Shown piece after piece: positions 53,609 to 62,377 of a stretch of DNA of 64,000 bases. Position 1 is the stretch's first letter. Each line of letters opens with the position of its first letter. The position numbers and the translations under genes are program-made. The stretch is taken from NCBI GenBank assembly GCA_025362495.1, contig JANYGI010000119.1:55211-119210 (forward strand). Direction: 5' to 3'. The notes beneath the pieces are model-generated. The model did no database searches. It was not told the DNA's origin and worked only from the letters and a program-made list of their open reading frames with translations. This DNA comes from Byssovorax sp. Lineage in GTDB: Bacteria; Myxococcota_A; Polyangia; Polyangiales; Polyangiaceae.

Positions 53609-55270
53609 ATGGACCGGCCTCCTCAGCGATCCTCCCCCGCGCTCGCGTTCGCGCTCTGCCTCGCGCTCGCGGGACTCTCCTCTTCCGCGAGCGCCGCGGC
53701 CCCGCCCGGCGTCGCCACGACCGAGCTGACAGGCGCGGTGATTGGCCTCGACGGCGACGACTTGATCCTCGATCTGGGCGCCGCCGACGGCCTCACCGAG
53801 GGCACCGTGGTCGAGATCTGGCGGCCGATCACCCTCAAGCACCCGGTGACGGGGAAGGTGCTGAAGGATCGCTTCCGGATTGGCACGCTCGAGATCCATC
53901 AGGCCCGTACCAGCATGTCACTCGCGGCGCCGACGGGGGCGCTGACGCGAAAGCCGGAGCGGGGCGATGTGGTGCTGGTGGCCCACAGCGTGGCGGCTCC
54001 TGTGGTCGGTCCGAGCGCGCCGGTCGCCGCGGGCGCAACCCCTCCCCCGGAGCTGATGTTCTCGCCCGATGACGTCGAGGCGCGGGCCATCGGCGCGATG
54101 CTCGAGCAGCTCGCCGGCGCGGATCTCGCGACGCGGATCCAGCGCTACGAAGAGCTCGCGCGGACCCGGCCGCAAGGCAAATACACCCGTACCCTCGTCG
54201 AAGAGGCCGCGGCGTTGCGCCAGCTCCTCGAGCCTGGCCGCGCCCGCCCCGTCGCGGAGGCGCCGCCGCCCAAGCAGCGCCAGATCATCGCCTTTCGCGA
54301 GCCCACGGACGCCGTCGCCGGGAGCCCGCTGCGCCTCGGGATCGAGCTCAGAGGCCCGCTGTCCGGCGGGGTCGTCCAGGTGCGCGACAAGGGCGCTCCG
54401 TCGTATCGATCCTTCCCGCTGACGCCGCAAGGCAAAGGCTTCTGGGGCGTCACCATTCCCGGCGACCGCGTCAACGCTCCATCGCTGGAGTACTTCATCG
54501 AGGGGATCGACGCCGAGGGTCGCGCCGCGGACGTGGTGGCCTCGGCCCAGAACCCGCAGTCGATCGAGATCCACTCGATCCCCAGGCCTTCTGCGCCGAA
54601 GAGGCTCGACATGAAGATCAGCCTCGCGACCGATTTCGCGGACTACAACCGGCTCCGCGGCAACGACAGCGTCTGGCAGACCGAGGGGTATTTCGGGATG
54701 CGCCTCGGCGACACGGGCGTGCGCGCGGTGCGCACCGGCTTCGGGGTCTACCGCGGTATCGGCGGCTCGGTGCACGAGCTCGATGTCCTCGATCGACGCG
54801 GCCGGAGCGTGGGATTGACGTATGGCTACCTCGAGGCAGAGATCGGCTTGACGCGGAGCTTCTCGCTCCTCGGCCGCTTCGCCGTGGAGCTGCTCGACGA
54901 GGGCATGTCGGCGGGCGGGCAGGCGCTCCTCCGCATCGGCAGCGACCGCGGCACCAACCTGCTGCTCGGCGGCGAGGTCCTCGGCGGCGTCGGCGTCAAG
55001 ACCTTTGCCCAGCTCGAGCTCGCGGTGTTCCCGCGGTTTCCCATCCTGGTGCGCTCCGAGGTCAGCAATCAACCGGCAGGCTCGGGCGCCGCGGTGACGA
55101 CGCCGGCGGGCGTCTCGCAGGACGCCGGCCAGGTCGGCGCGCGCGGGATAGCCCAGCTCGGGTGGAAGCCCTTTCCAGCCCTGACCGTGGCGCTCCGCGG
55201 ATCATTTCAGGGCCGAACGATCAACCACGCAGGGCCGGGCGTCGGCGCGGGGGTGACCTACGAATGGTGA
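53609..55270 (+). CDS. outer-membrane beta-barrel hypothetical protein
   Basis: The 553-residue product has a signal peptide (LAFALCLALAGLSSSASA). A small beta domain about residues 35-130 follows (GAVIGLDGDDLILDLGAADG; GTVVEIWRP). A helical TPR-like stretch spans about 150-205, then an Ig-like segment (GSPLRLGIELRGPLSGGVVQ). The C-terminal half alternates strands (TGFGVYRGIGGSVHEL, LLLGGEVLGGVGVKTFAQLE) and ends in the aromatic residue of VTYEW, as outer-membrane barrels do. The family is unknown. It overlaps the next gene by seven bases, so the two are translationally coupled. Confidence 0.65.
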   Translation: MDRPPQRSSPALAFALCLALAGLSSSASAAAPPGVATTELTGAVIGLDGDDLILDLGAADGLTEGTVVEIWRPITLKHPVTGKVLKDRFRIGTLEIHQARTSMSLAAPTGALTRKPERGDVVLVAHSVAAPVVGPSAPVAAGATPPPELMFSPDDVEARAIGAMLEQLAGADLATRIQRYEELARTRPQGKYTRTLVEEAAALRQLLEPGRARPVAEAPPPKQRQIIAFREPTDAVAGSPLRLGIELRGPLSGGVVQVRDKGAPSYRSFPLTPQGKGFWGVTIPGDRVNAPSLEYFIEGIDAEGRAADVVASAQNPQSIEIHSIPRPSAPKRLDMKISLATDFADYNRLRGNDSVWQTEGYFGMRLGDTGVRAVRTGFGVYRGIGGSVHELDVLDRRGRSVGLTYGYLEAEIGLTRSFSLLGRFAVELLDEGMSAGGQALLRIGSDRGTNLLLGGEVLGGVGVKTFAQLELAVFPRFPILVRSEVSNQPAGSGAAVTTPAGVSQDAGQVGARGIAQLGWKPFPALTVALRGSFQGRTINHAGPGVGAGVTYEW

Positions 55271-56442
55271 CACGTATGCGGTTCCCGAGGGCGGCTCTCT
55301 CTCTCGCCCTGATTGGCCTCCTCGGCGCGCTCCCGGCGATCGCCGCCGCGGCCGAGCCCGCCGCCGCGGCGACGTCCGCTTCAAAGGCCGAGCCGGCGAC
55401 GCCCGAGGTGCACCACGCGCCGCTCACGAGCTCGTTCGTGCGCGAGCCGCTGCGCTTCGAGGTCCAGCTCGATCACCCCGAGCTGGTGCGCTGGATCGGG
55501 ATCGTCTACCGCTCTCCCGCCGGCGCCTGGCGGAGCGTGGCTCTCCTGCGCGCGGCGAGCGCCTATGTCGCGGTGATCCCCGCCGAGGAGGTCGAGGCCC
55601 CCGGCCTCGCCTACACGATCGAGCTTCAAGGGCCCTCCGGCGAGACTCGCTCGGTGTTCGCGTCCCGCGCGGCGCCGTGGGCCGTCGAGATCGTGGAGGA
55701 CCGCACCGACGTGCGCGAGCGAGCCGCGCTCAAGCGCCTCGCCGGGCGGCGCTCGGTGGCCACGGCAGGAGCCGAGCTGGCGAGCTTCGGGCAGACCCAG
55801 GGCCGCGTCGCCATCCCCTGTGGGGTGAACCAGTCCGGCTGCACGCCGGGGACCCCGGTGATCCCCACGGTCCACGATCAGTACTGGAAGGTCGAGATTG
55901 GCTATACCTACCGGCCCCTGCGCACGATAGCGGAGTTCAGCCTCAAGGGCGGCGTGGTGCGCGGTCAATCGCTGGCGCGGAGCGTGACGACCTACGATAT
56001 CGCGCGCTACAAGGTCGGCCTCAACTACGCCGAGCCGTCGGTGCGCTTCCGCCTCGCGGACGCCTGGCACCTGGAGACGTCCCTGCTCACCAGCATCACC
56101 GAGGTCGGCTTCTCGGTCGGCGGCGGCGGAGCGCTCTTGATCGGCGATCCTTACGGCTCCAAGCTCACCCTGGGATTCGAGACGATCGGCGTCGGACAGC
56201 AGTACTTCGGGAGCCGCTTTTACAGCCAGCTCGACCTCGTCGCCGGAGATCGAGTGAAGATCTCGCCGATGATCGAGGTGACCGACATGCCCCACGCCGA
56301 CTCGTTCGGCGTGCGGCTCCTGACGGACGTGAGCGTGGATATCGCTCATGGCTTCTTCGCCACGGCCCGCGCCGGCTACCAGGCACGGCGCTCGACGTCG
56401 GGCGGGGTGGCCCTCGGGACCACGCTCGGGCTGGCGTTCTGA
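55264..56442 (+). CDS. second outer-membrane barrel-like hypothetical protein, coupled to the previous one
   Basis: The 392-residue product has a signal peptide (RFPRAALSLALIGLLGALPA). A domain with VHHAPLTSSFVREPLRFEVQ (resembling the Ig-like segment of its neighbour) follows, then a barrel-like C-terminal half (WKVEIGYTYRPL, FETIGVGQQYFGSRFYSQLD) ending GTTLGLAF. The start may be ATG 55264, GTG 55267 (GTGA overlap with the upstream stop) or ATG 55276. The two proteins probably act together in the outer membrane. Confidence 0.65.
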   Translation: MVTRMRFPRAALSLALIGLLGALPAIAAAAEPAAAATSASKAEPATPEVHHAPLTSSFVREPLRFEVQLDHPELVRWIGIVYRSPAGAWRSVALLRAASAYVAVIPAEEVEAPGLAYTIELQGPSGETRSVFASRAAPWAVEIVEDRTDVRERAALKRLAGRRSVATAGAELASFGQTQGRVAIPCGVNQSGCTPGTPVIPTVHDQYWKVEIGYTYRPLRTIAEFSLKGGVVRGQSLARSVTTYDIARYKVGLNYAEPSVRFRLADAWHLETSLLTSITEVGFSVGGGGALLIGDPYGSKLTLGFETIGVGQQYFGSRFYSQLDLVAGDRVKISPMIEVTDMPHADSFGVRLLTDVSVDIAHGFFATARAGYQARRSTSGGVALGTTLGLAF

Positions 56443-56468
56443 GGCGACGGGCGGGGGCGAACCAACCT

Positions 56469-56636
56469 GAGTCCTTCCGGAAGGAGCTCGACTCCCCTCG
56501 GAAGGAACTCAAGTCCCTTCGGAAGGAGCTCGACTCCGTTTGGAAGGGACTCGACTTCCTTGGGAAGGGACTCGACTCCGTTTGGAAGGGACTCGACCTA
56601 CCTCGAAAGTGGGTCAATTTACCTCGAAGGTGGGTC
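56469..56636. repeat. array of eight 21-bp tandem repeats with internal dyad symmetry
   Basis: Eight contiguous 21-bp units fill most of the gap between two convergent genes. Each unit has a GACTCC(N)TTC-like left arm and a GGAAGGGACTC-like right arm, so each is an imperfect palindrome; unit 1 is nearly perfect around CCTTCCGGAAGG. Units 4 and 6 are identical by eye, and units 7 and 8 are diverged. One frame across it reads as a heptapeptide (SLRKELD-like) but lies in no supported gene. Possible roles are a bidirectional terminator or a multi-site protein-binding array. Confidence 0.85.
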
Positions 56637-56644
56637 GGAGCGGC

Positions 56645-58042
<1,398 letters not shown>

Positions 58043-58108
58043 GGCGCGCACTGTAGCGTCGATCGACCGTGCTCCGTGGAGCAGAACGCACGACCTGGAA
58101 CGATTGCC

Positions 58109-60058
58109 ATGTCCCCGCTTCGAAGAGTGACCGCGTCGACGGAGCCTGCCGCGACGCCCGCGCTGCGTCGGCGTGTCGTCCGTTTCGCGGCGGCCATCGC
58201 CGCGCTGATCGCCGCGGGCGCGGCGCCGGGTTGCGACCTCGACGAGGCTCCGCCGCCGCCCGCTCCGGGATCATCGACGAGCGTCGGCGAGGGCGGCGCG
58301 GACGCGGGGCCGGACGCGCCGCCGGCCGGGTGCGCGCGCGACGTCGACTGCGCGCCGCCGGCGAGCCAGTGCGGCGGCGGGCGCTGCTACGACGGCGTCT
58401 GTGGCCTCGCCAACGAGCGGATGCACCTCGCCTGCGACGACGACGGCGGCCACGTGTGCGACGGCGCCGGCCGCTGCGTGGCGTGCCTCGCGGGCGCCGA
58501 CTGCGCGAGCGGCGTCTGCGTCGCGCAGAGCTGCGCGCCCGCGACCTGCGCAGACGGCGTGAAGAACGCGAGCGAGACCGACGTCGACTGCGGCGGCCCC
58601 TGCGCCCCGTGCGCCGCGGGATCGCCGTGCGCCCTGCCGTCGGACTGCATCGCCGCGGTCTGCAAGGGCGCGGTCTGCCAGCCCGCGACCTGCTCCGACG
58701 GCGTCGAGAACGGCGGCGAATCAGGCCTGGATTGCGGGATCGCCTGCCCGACGAAATGCGCCACCGGCAGCCCCTGCGCGAGCGGCGGCGACTGCGTCGG
58801 ATCGATCTGCGCCGCGGGCCTCTGCGCGCCGACGTGCTCCGACGGCGCGCGGGAACTCGACGAGACCGGGGTCGATTGCGGCGGCGTCTGCCCGACGAAA
58901 TGCGCCCCCGGGCTCGGCTGCGCGATCGACGCCGACTGCGCGAGCAGCGCCTGCGATCCGGCCACGAAGACCTGCTCGCCCAGCTGCACCGACGGCGTGA
59001 CGAGCCCGGGCCTCGGCGAGACGGATCACGACTGCGGCGGCGCGATCTGCGCGCCCTGCGGCCTCGAGGCGACGTGCGCGGTCGACGCTGACTGCGCCAG
59101 CGGCTTCTGCCTCGCGACGACGTGCCACGCGGCGCCGACGTGCGGTGACGGCCTCGTCGACGGCCTCGAGAGCGACGTCGACTGCGGCGGCCCCGCGTGC
59201 CCCGGCTGCCCGCTCGGCGCCGCGTGCGCGGGCGCCGCCGACTGCGCCAGCGCGAGCTGCGCGTCCGGCCTCTGCGGGTCGAGCTGCGTCGACGGCGCGA
59301 AGAACGGCGGCGAGACGGGCCTCGACTGCGGCGGCCCCTGTGTCGCGAAATGCGGACCCGGACAGGGCTGCACCACCGGCTCCGACTGCCTCGGTGGGCT
59401 GTGCGATCCGGCGGCGAACACCTGCTCTCCGAGCTGCGCCGACGGCGTGAAGAACGGCGCCGAGGGCGGCGTCGACTGCGGCGCGGTGTGCCCCACGCTC
59501 TGCCCCGCGACGAGCGCCTGCGGCGGCGCGGCCGACTGCCAGAGCGGCGTTTGCCAGGGCGGATCGTGCGAGCCGGCGAGCTGCGCCGACGGCGTGAAGA
59601 ACGGCGGCGAGGTCGCGATCGACTGCGGCGGCCCGTGCGCGACCGCGTGCCCCGACGGGAGCCCGTGCGCCGCGTACACCGACTGCGTCAGCGCCGTCTG
59701 CTCGGGCCCGCCCAGCGCCATGACGTGCGCCGTGGCGACGTGCACCGACGGCATGAAGAACGGCCCCGAGACCGACTACGACTGCGGCGGCGGCTGCCCG
59801 TGGAAGTGCCCGCCGTTCCAGGGATGCCTTCTCGGATCCGACTGCCAGGGCGGCCTCTGCGACGCGGCCACGCACACCTGCTCGCCCTCGTGCACCGACG
59901 GAGTTCAGGACGGCGGCGAGACCGACGTCGACTGCGGCGGCCCCTGCGTGAAGAAGTGCAACAACCTCTTCCACTGCTACGCCGACGTCGACTGCGTCAG
60001 CGTCCATTGCTGCGCCGCGGGCGACGTGGGCTGCCAGCCGGGGCACTGCGCTCCGTGA
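58109..60058 (+). CDS. Cys-rich repeat lipoprotein (ten CxDG-DCGG repeats)
   Basis: The 649-residue product has a membrane-targeting N-terminus with likely lipobox APGC and a Pro/Ser spacer. Then come ten copies of a roughly 45-residue unit: CxDGxKNGxExxxDCGGxCxxC, then GxxCxxxxDCxSGxC (for example CADGVKNASETDVDCGG, CTDGVQDGGETDVDCGG). Every unit has about eight Cys, so it would be tightly disulphide-bonded outside the cytoplasm. It ends CCAAGDVGCQPGHCAP. The Asp/Asn-Gly content suggests calcium binding as well. It resembles myxobacterial adhesion or stalk-like surface proteins; the function is unknown. Confidence 0.8.
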   Translation: MSPLRRVTASTEPAATPALRRRVVRFAAAIAALIAAGAAPGCDLDEAPPPPAPGSSTSVGEGGADAGPDAPPAGCARDVDCAPPASQCGGGRCYDGVCGLANERMHLACDDDGGHVCDGAGRCVACLAGADCASGVCVAQSCAPATCADGVKNASETDVDCGGPCAPCAAGSPCALPSDCIAAVCKGAVCQPATCSDGVENGGESGLDCGIACPTKCATGSPCASGGDCVGSICAAGLCAPTCSDGARELDETGVDCGGVCPTKCAPGLGCAIDADCASSACDPATKTCSPSCTDGVTSPGLGETDHDCGGAICAPCGLEATCAVDADCASGFCLATTCHAAPTCGDGLVDGLESDVDCGGPACPGCPLGAACAGAADCASASCASGLCGSSCVDGAKNGGETGLDCGGPCVAKCGPGQGCTTGSDCLGGLCDPAANTCSPSCADGVKNGAEGGVDCGAVCPTLCPATSACGGAADCQSGVCQGGSCEPASCADGVKNGGEVAIDCGGPCATACPDGSPCAAYTDCVSAVCSGPPSAMTCAVATCTDGMKNGPETDYDCGGGCPWKCPPFQGCLLGSDCQGGLCDAATHTCSPSCTDGVQDGGETDVDCGGPCVKKCNNLFHCYADVDCVSVHCCAAGDVGCQPGHCAP

Positions 60059-60177
60059 CGGCCCCGCGCGGCGCCTCCGCTCCACCACGATCTTGACGGG
60101 CCTTCGCCGTGCGGCGACCGTGGTCGTGATCCGGCGCCCTTCGAGCGACCGGGAACCGCGAAGGGTCCCCCAATTCC

Positions 60178-61983
60178 ATGCGATCGCAACGATTCTCGAT
60201 GGGCCTGTGCGCCGTCCTCGCCGCCGCGGGAGGCCTCGTCACCGCTCCTGTGCTGGCGCAATCGCAGCCGCCGCTGGCCCTCGATCGCTTCGATCCGGCG
60301 CCGGCCGGGGATCGCATGTTCGGCGTCCAGTCGCCCTTCGTCGCCGGGCACCTCACGCCCCACGTGACGCTCCTCGGCGACTACGCCCACAACCCTCTCG
60401 TGCTCCGCACGACCAGCGACGACAAGAGCGTTGGAGCGGTGGTATCGAGTCAGCTCTTCCTCCACCTCAACGCCTCGCTGGCGCTCTTCAACCGGCTCAA
60501 CGTCAACGTCGACGTCCCGGTGGCGCTCTTCCAGGCCGGCGACGATCCCTCGGGCGGCGGGCTCCACTTCACCTCGCCGAAGAAGGCCCAGTTCGGCGAT
60601 CTCCGCGCTGGCCTCCGACTCCGTCTCTCCGGCAGCTACGACGACCTCTTCCAGATCGCCGTCGGCGGCTACGCCTGGTTCCCCACCGGCTCGTCGACCG
60701 GCTACGTGAGCGACGGCAAGGTGCGCGGGATGCCGCAGCTCATCGTCGGCGGGCGCGGCGATCGCCTGGTGTGGTCCGTCGCGGGAGGCCCTGAATTCAG
60801 CTCTGCCGTCACCTTCGCGGGCGTCCCGCAAGGCACGTTGATCAAGGCCGGCGGCGGCGTCGGCCTGCTCCTCGGCGAGAGCCGCCGGCTCCAGATAGGG
60901 CCCGAGATCGCGCTGGCGCTCACGCCCGACTCCATCGGCAAGCGCACCACCAACGCCGAGGTCCTCGTCGACGTGCGCTATCGCGTCTTCGACGACGTCG
61001 AGCTCGGCGTGGGCGCCGGCCCCGGGATCACCGGCGGCATCGGCACCCCGGATCTCCGCGCCGTGGCGATGATCTCTTATTCTCCCGAGCAGAAGCGGGT
61101 CATTCCCGATCGCGATCAGGACGGCGTCTCCGACGAGCAGGACGCCTGTCCCGACGTGGCCGGCGTGCCCAGCGACGACCGGGCCAAGAATGGCTGTCCG
61201 CTGCCGAAGGATCGCGACGGCGACACCATCGCCGACAGCGTCGATGCCTGCCCCGACGTGGCCGGCGTGGCCAGCCCCGATCAGGCCAAGAATGGCTGTC
61301 CGCTCCCGAAGGATCGCGACAAGGACGGGATCCTCGATCCCGACGACGCTTGCCCCGACGAGGCCGGGATCGCCAGCGACGACAAGACGAAGAATGGCTG
61401 TCCGAAGCCGCCGGATCGCGACGGCGACGGCGTCCCCGACGCCAGCGACGCGTGCCCCGACGTCAAGGGCCTTGCCAGCCCGACCCCGGCCTTCAATGGT
61501 TGTCCGGAAGACCTCGACGGCGACACCATCAAGAACGTCGTCGACGCCTGCCCGAACGAGAAGGGCCCCGCCGACAAGGATCCGACGAAGAATGGCTGTC
61601 CGAAATCGGTCCGCGTCACCGAGGGCGAGATCATCATCCTCCAGCAGGTGCAGTTCGACTCCGGGCGCGCCACGATCAAGAAGGTCAGCGACGCGCTGCT
61701 CGACGAGGTCGCGGGCGTGTTCAAGGAGCACCGCGAGATAACCAGGGTGGAGATCCAGGGCCACACCGACAACACCGGCAAGGCCAGGGAGAACCTCAAG
61801 CTGTCGCAGGATCGGGCCGAGTCGGTGAAGGCGGCCCTGGAGAAGCGCGGCATCGACGCCGCCCGCCTCGCGCCGAAGGGTTTCGGCCAGGAGGTGCCGA
61901 TCGGCGACAACAAGACCAACGCCGGCCGCACGGCGAACCGTCGAGTCCAGTTCAAGATCCAGGAGAAGGCTCCCCGCAAGTAG
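60178..61983 (+). CDS. OmpA-family outer-membrane protein with TSP3 calcium repeats
   Basis: The 601-residue product has a signal peptide (MGLCAVLAAAGGLVTAPVLA). An eight-strand-like barrel spans about 30-310 (FDPAPAGDRMFGVQSPF, QLFLHLNASLALFNRLNVNV, FQIAVGGYAWFPTGSSTGYV). Five thrombospondin type 3 repeats follow (DRDGDTIADSVDACPDVAG style, each closed by KNGCP). The C-terminal OmpA peptidoglycan-binding domain has QVQFDSGRATIKKVS, EIQGHTDNTGKARENLKLSQ, RAESVKAAL and TNAGRTANRRVQFKI. It is expected to bridge outer membrane and peptidoglycan, with the repeats binding calcium. A paralogue lies 394 bases downstream. Confidence 0.9.
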   Translation: MRSQRFSMGLCAVLAAAGGLVTAPVLAQSQPPLALDRFDPAPAGDRMFGVQSPFVAGHLTPHVTLLGDYAHNPLVLRTTSDDKSVGAVVSSQLFLHLNASLALFNRLNVNVDVPVALFQAGDDPSGGGLHFTSPKKAQFGDLRAGLRLRLSGSYDDLFQIAVGGYAWFPTGSSTGYVSDGKVRGMPQLIVGGRGDRLVWSVAGGPEFSSAVTFAGVPQGTLIKAGGGVGLLLGESRRLQIGPEIALALTPDSIGKRTTNAEVLVDVRYRVFDDVELGVGAGPGITGGIGTPDLRAVAMISYSPEQKRVIPDRDQDGVSDEQDACPDVAGVPSDDRAKNGCPLPKDRDGDTIADSVDACPDVAGVASPDQAKNGCPLPKDRDKDGILDPDDACPDEAGIASDDKTKNGCPKPPDRDGDGVPDASDACPDVKGLASPTPAFNGCPEDLDGDTIKNVVDACPNEKGPADKDPTKNGCPKSVRVTEGEIIILQQVQFDSGRATIKKVSDALLDEVAGVFKEHREITRVEIQGHTDNTGKARENLKLSQDRAESVKAALEKRGIDAARLAPKGFGQEVPIGDNKTNAGRTANRRVQFKIQEKAPRK

Positions 61984-61993
61984 CCGCTCAATC

Positions 61994-62009
61994 CGTCAAT
62001 CGATTGACG
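61994..62009. repeat. 16-bp perfect palindrome after the first ompA-type gene
   Basis: CGTCAATCGATTGACG lies 10 bases after the stop codon at 61983. As a loopless dyad it fits a protein-binding site better than a terminator. A palindrome this long can arise by chance about once in a window this size, so the call is weak. Confidence 0.3.
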
Positions 62010-62124
62010 CTGGGCGCCCCTGCTCGCAGAGCGGTCGCGGAGTGAGGGCTCGATCCCTCACCTGCGTCCCCTCCCCCTCGGAGCGACGGGCTCGTGATCG
62101 CGATGTTTCCTCGCGCGCGAGCCC

Positions 62125-62140
62125 TGGCACGCGCGCTGCT
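62125..62140 (+). promoter_or_regulatory. candidate sigma-54 (-24/-12) promoter
   Basis: TGGCACGCGCGCTGCT matches the sigma-54 consensus TGGCACG-N4-TTGCW at all fixed positions but one, with the right GG-to-GC spacing. It points toward the OmpA-family gene at 62378, leaving a leader of roughly 225 bases. Elsewhere in the 394-base gap 61984-62377 I see only the palindrome and an AGGA ribosome-binding site before the ATG. Confidence 0.45.
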
Positions 62141-62377
62141 GCTACCCCAGCAGGTTCGCGACGCGCCGGAATCCGGCCTCATGGCTAGCCAGCGGCGGCG
62201 AGCGCTGTGATATGCCAGTTAGAGCATCTTCATTCCCACGTCCGATGGTGACGGCTCCGGCTCCACGGAGCCCCTTTCTTCCCGACAGCTCGACGACCAT
62301 CAGGGACAGACCCCGGCCCGCGGCGGACCCATCCGCCCTCGGCCGGACTTGACCGAAAGATAAAGGACGAGATCGTC

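Noticed and set aside
51632..53899. A minus-strand open frame of 755 codons across the flippase gene and its flanks
   Set aside because: The flippase-like protein in another frame has real membrane helices and family motifs; this frame is Arg-rich noise.
56469..56636. Repeat array read as a CRISPR
   Set aside because: Units are contiguous with no unique spacers, and there are no cas genes nearby.
56469..56636. Heptapeptide (SLRKELD-like) coding repeat
   Set aside because: The frame overlaps the outer-membrane protein gene out of phase and has no start, signal or domain of its own. It is kept only as an alternative reading.
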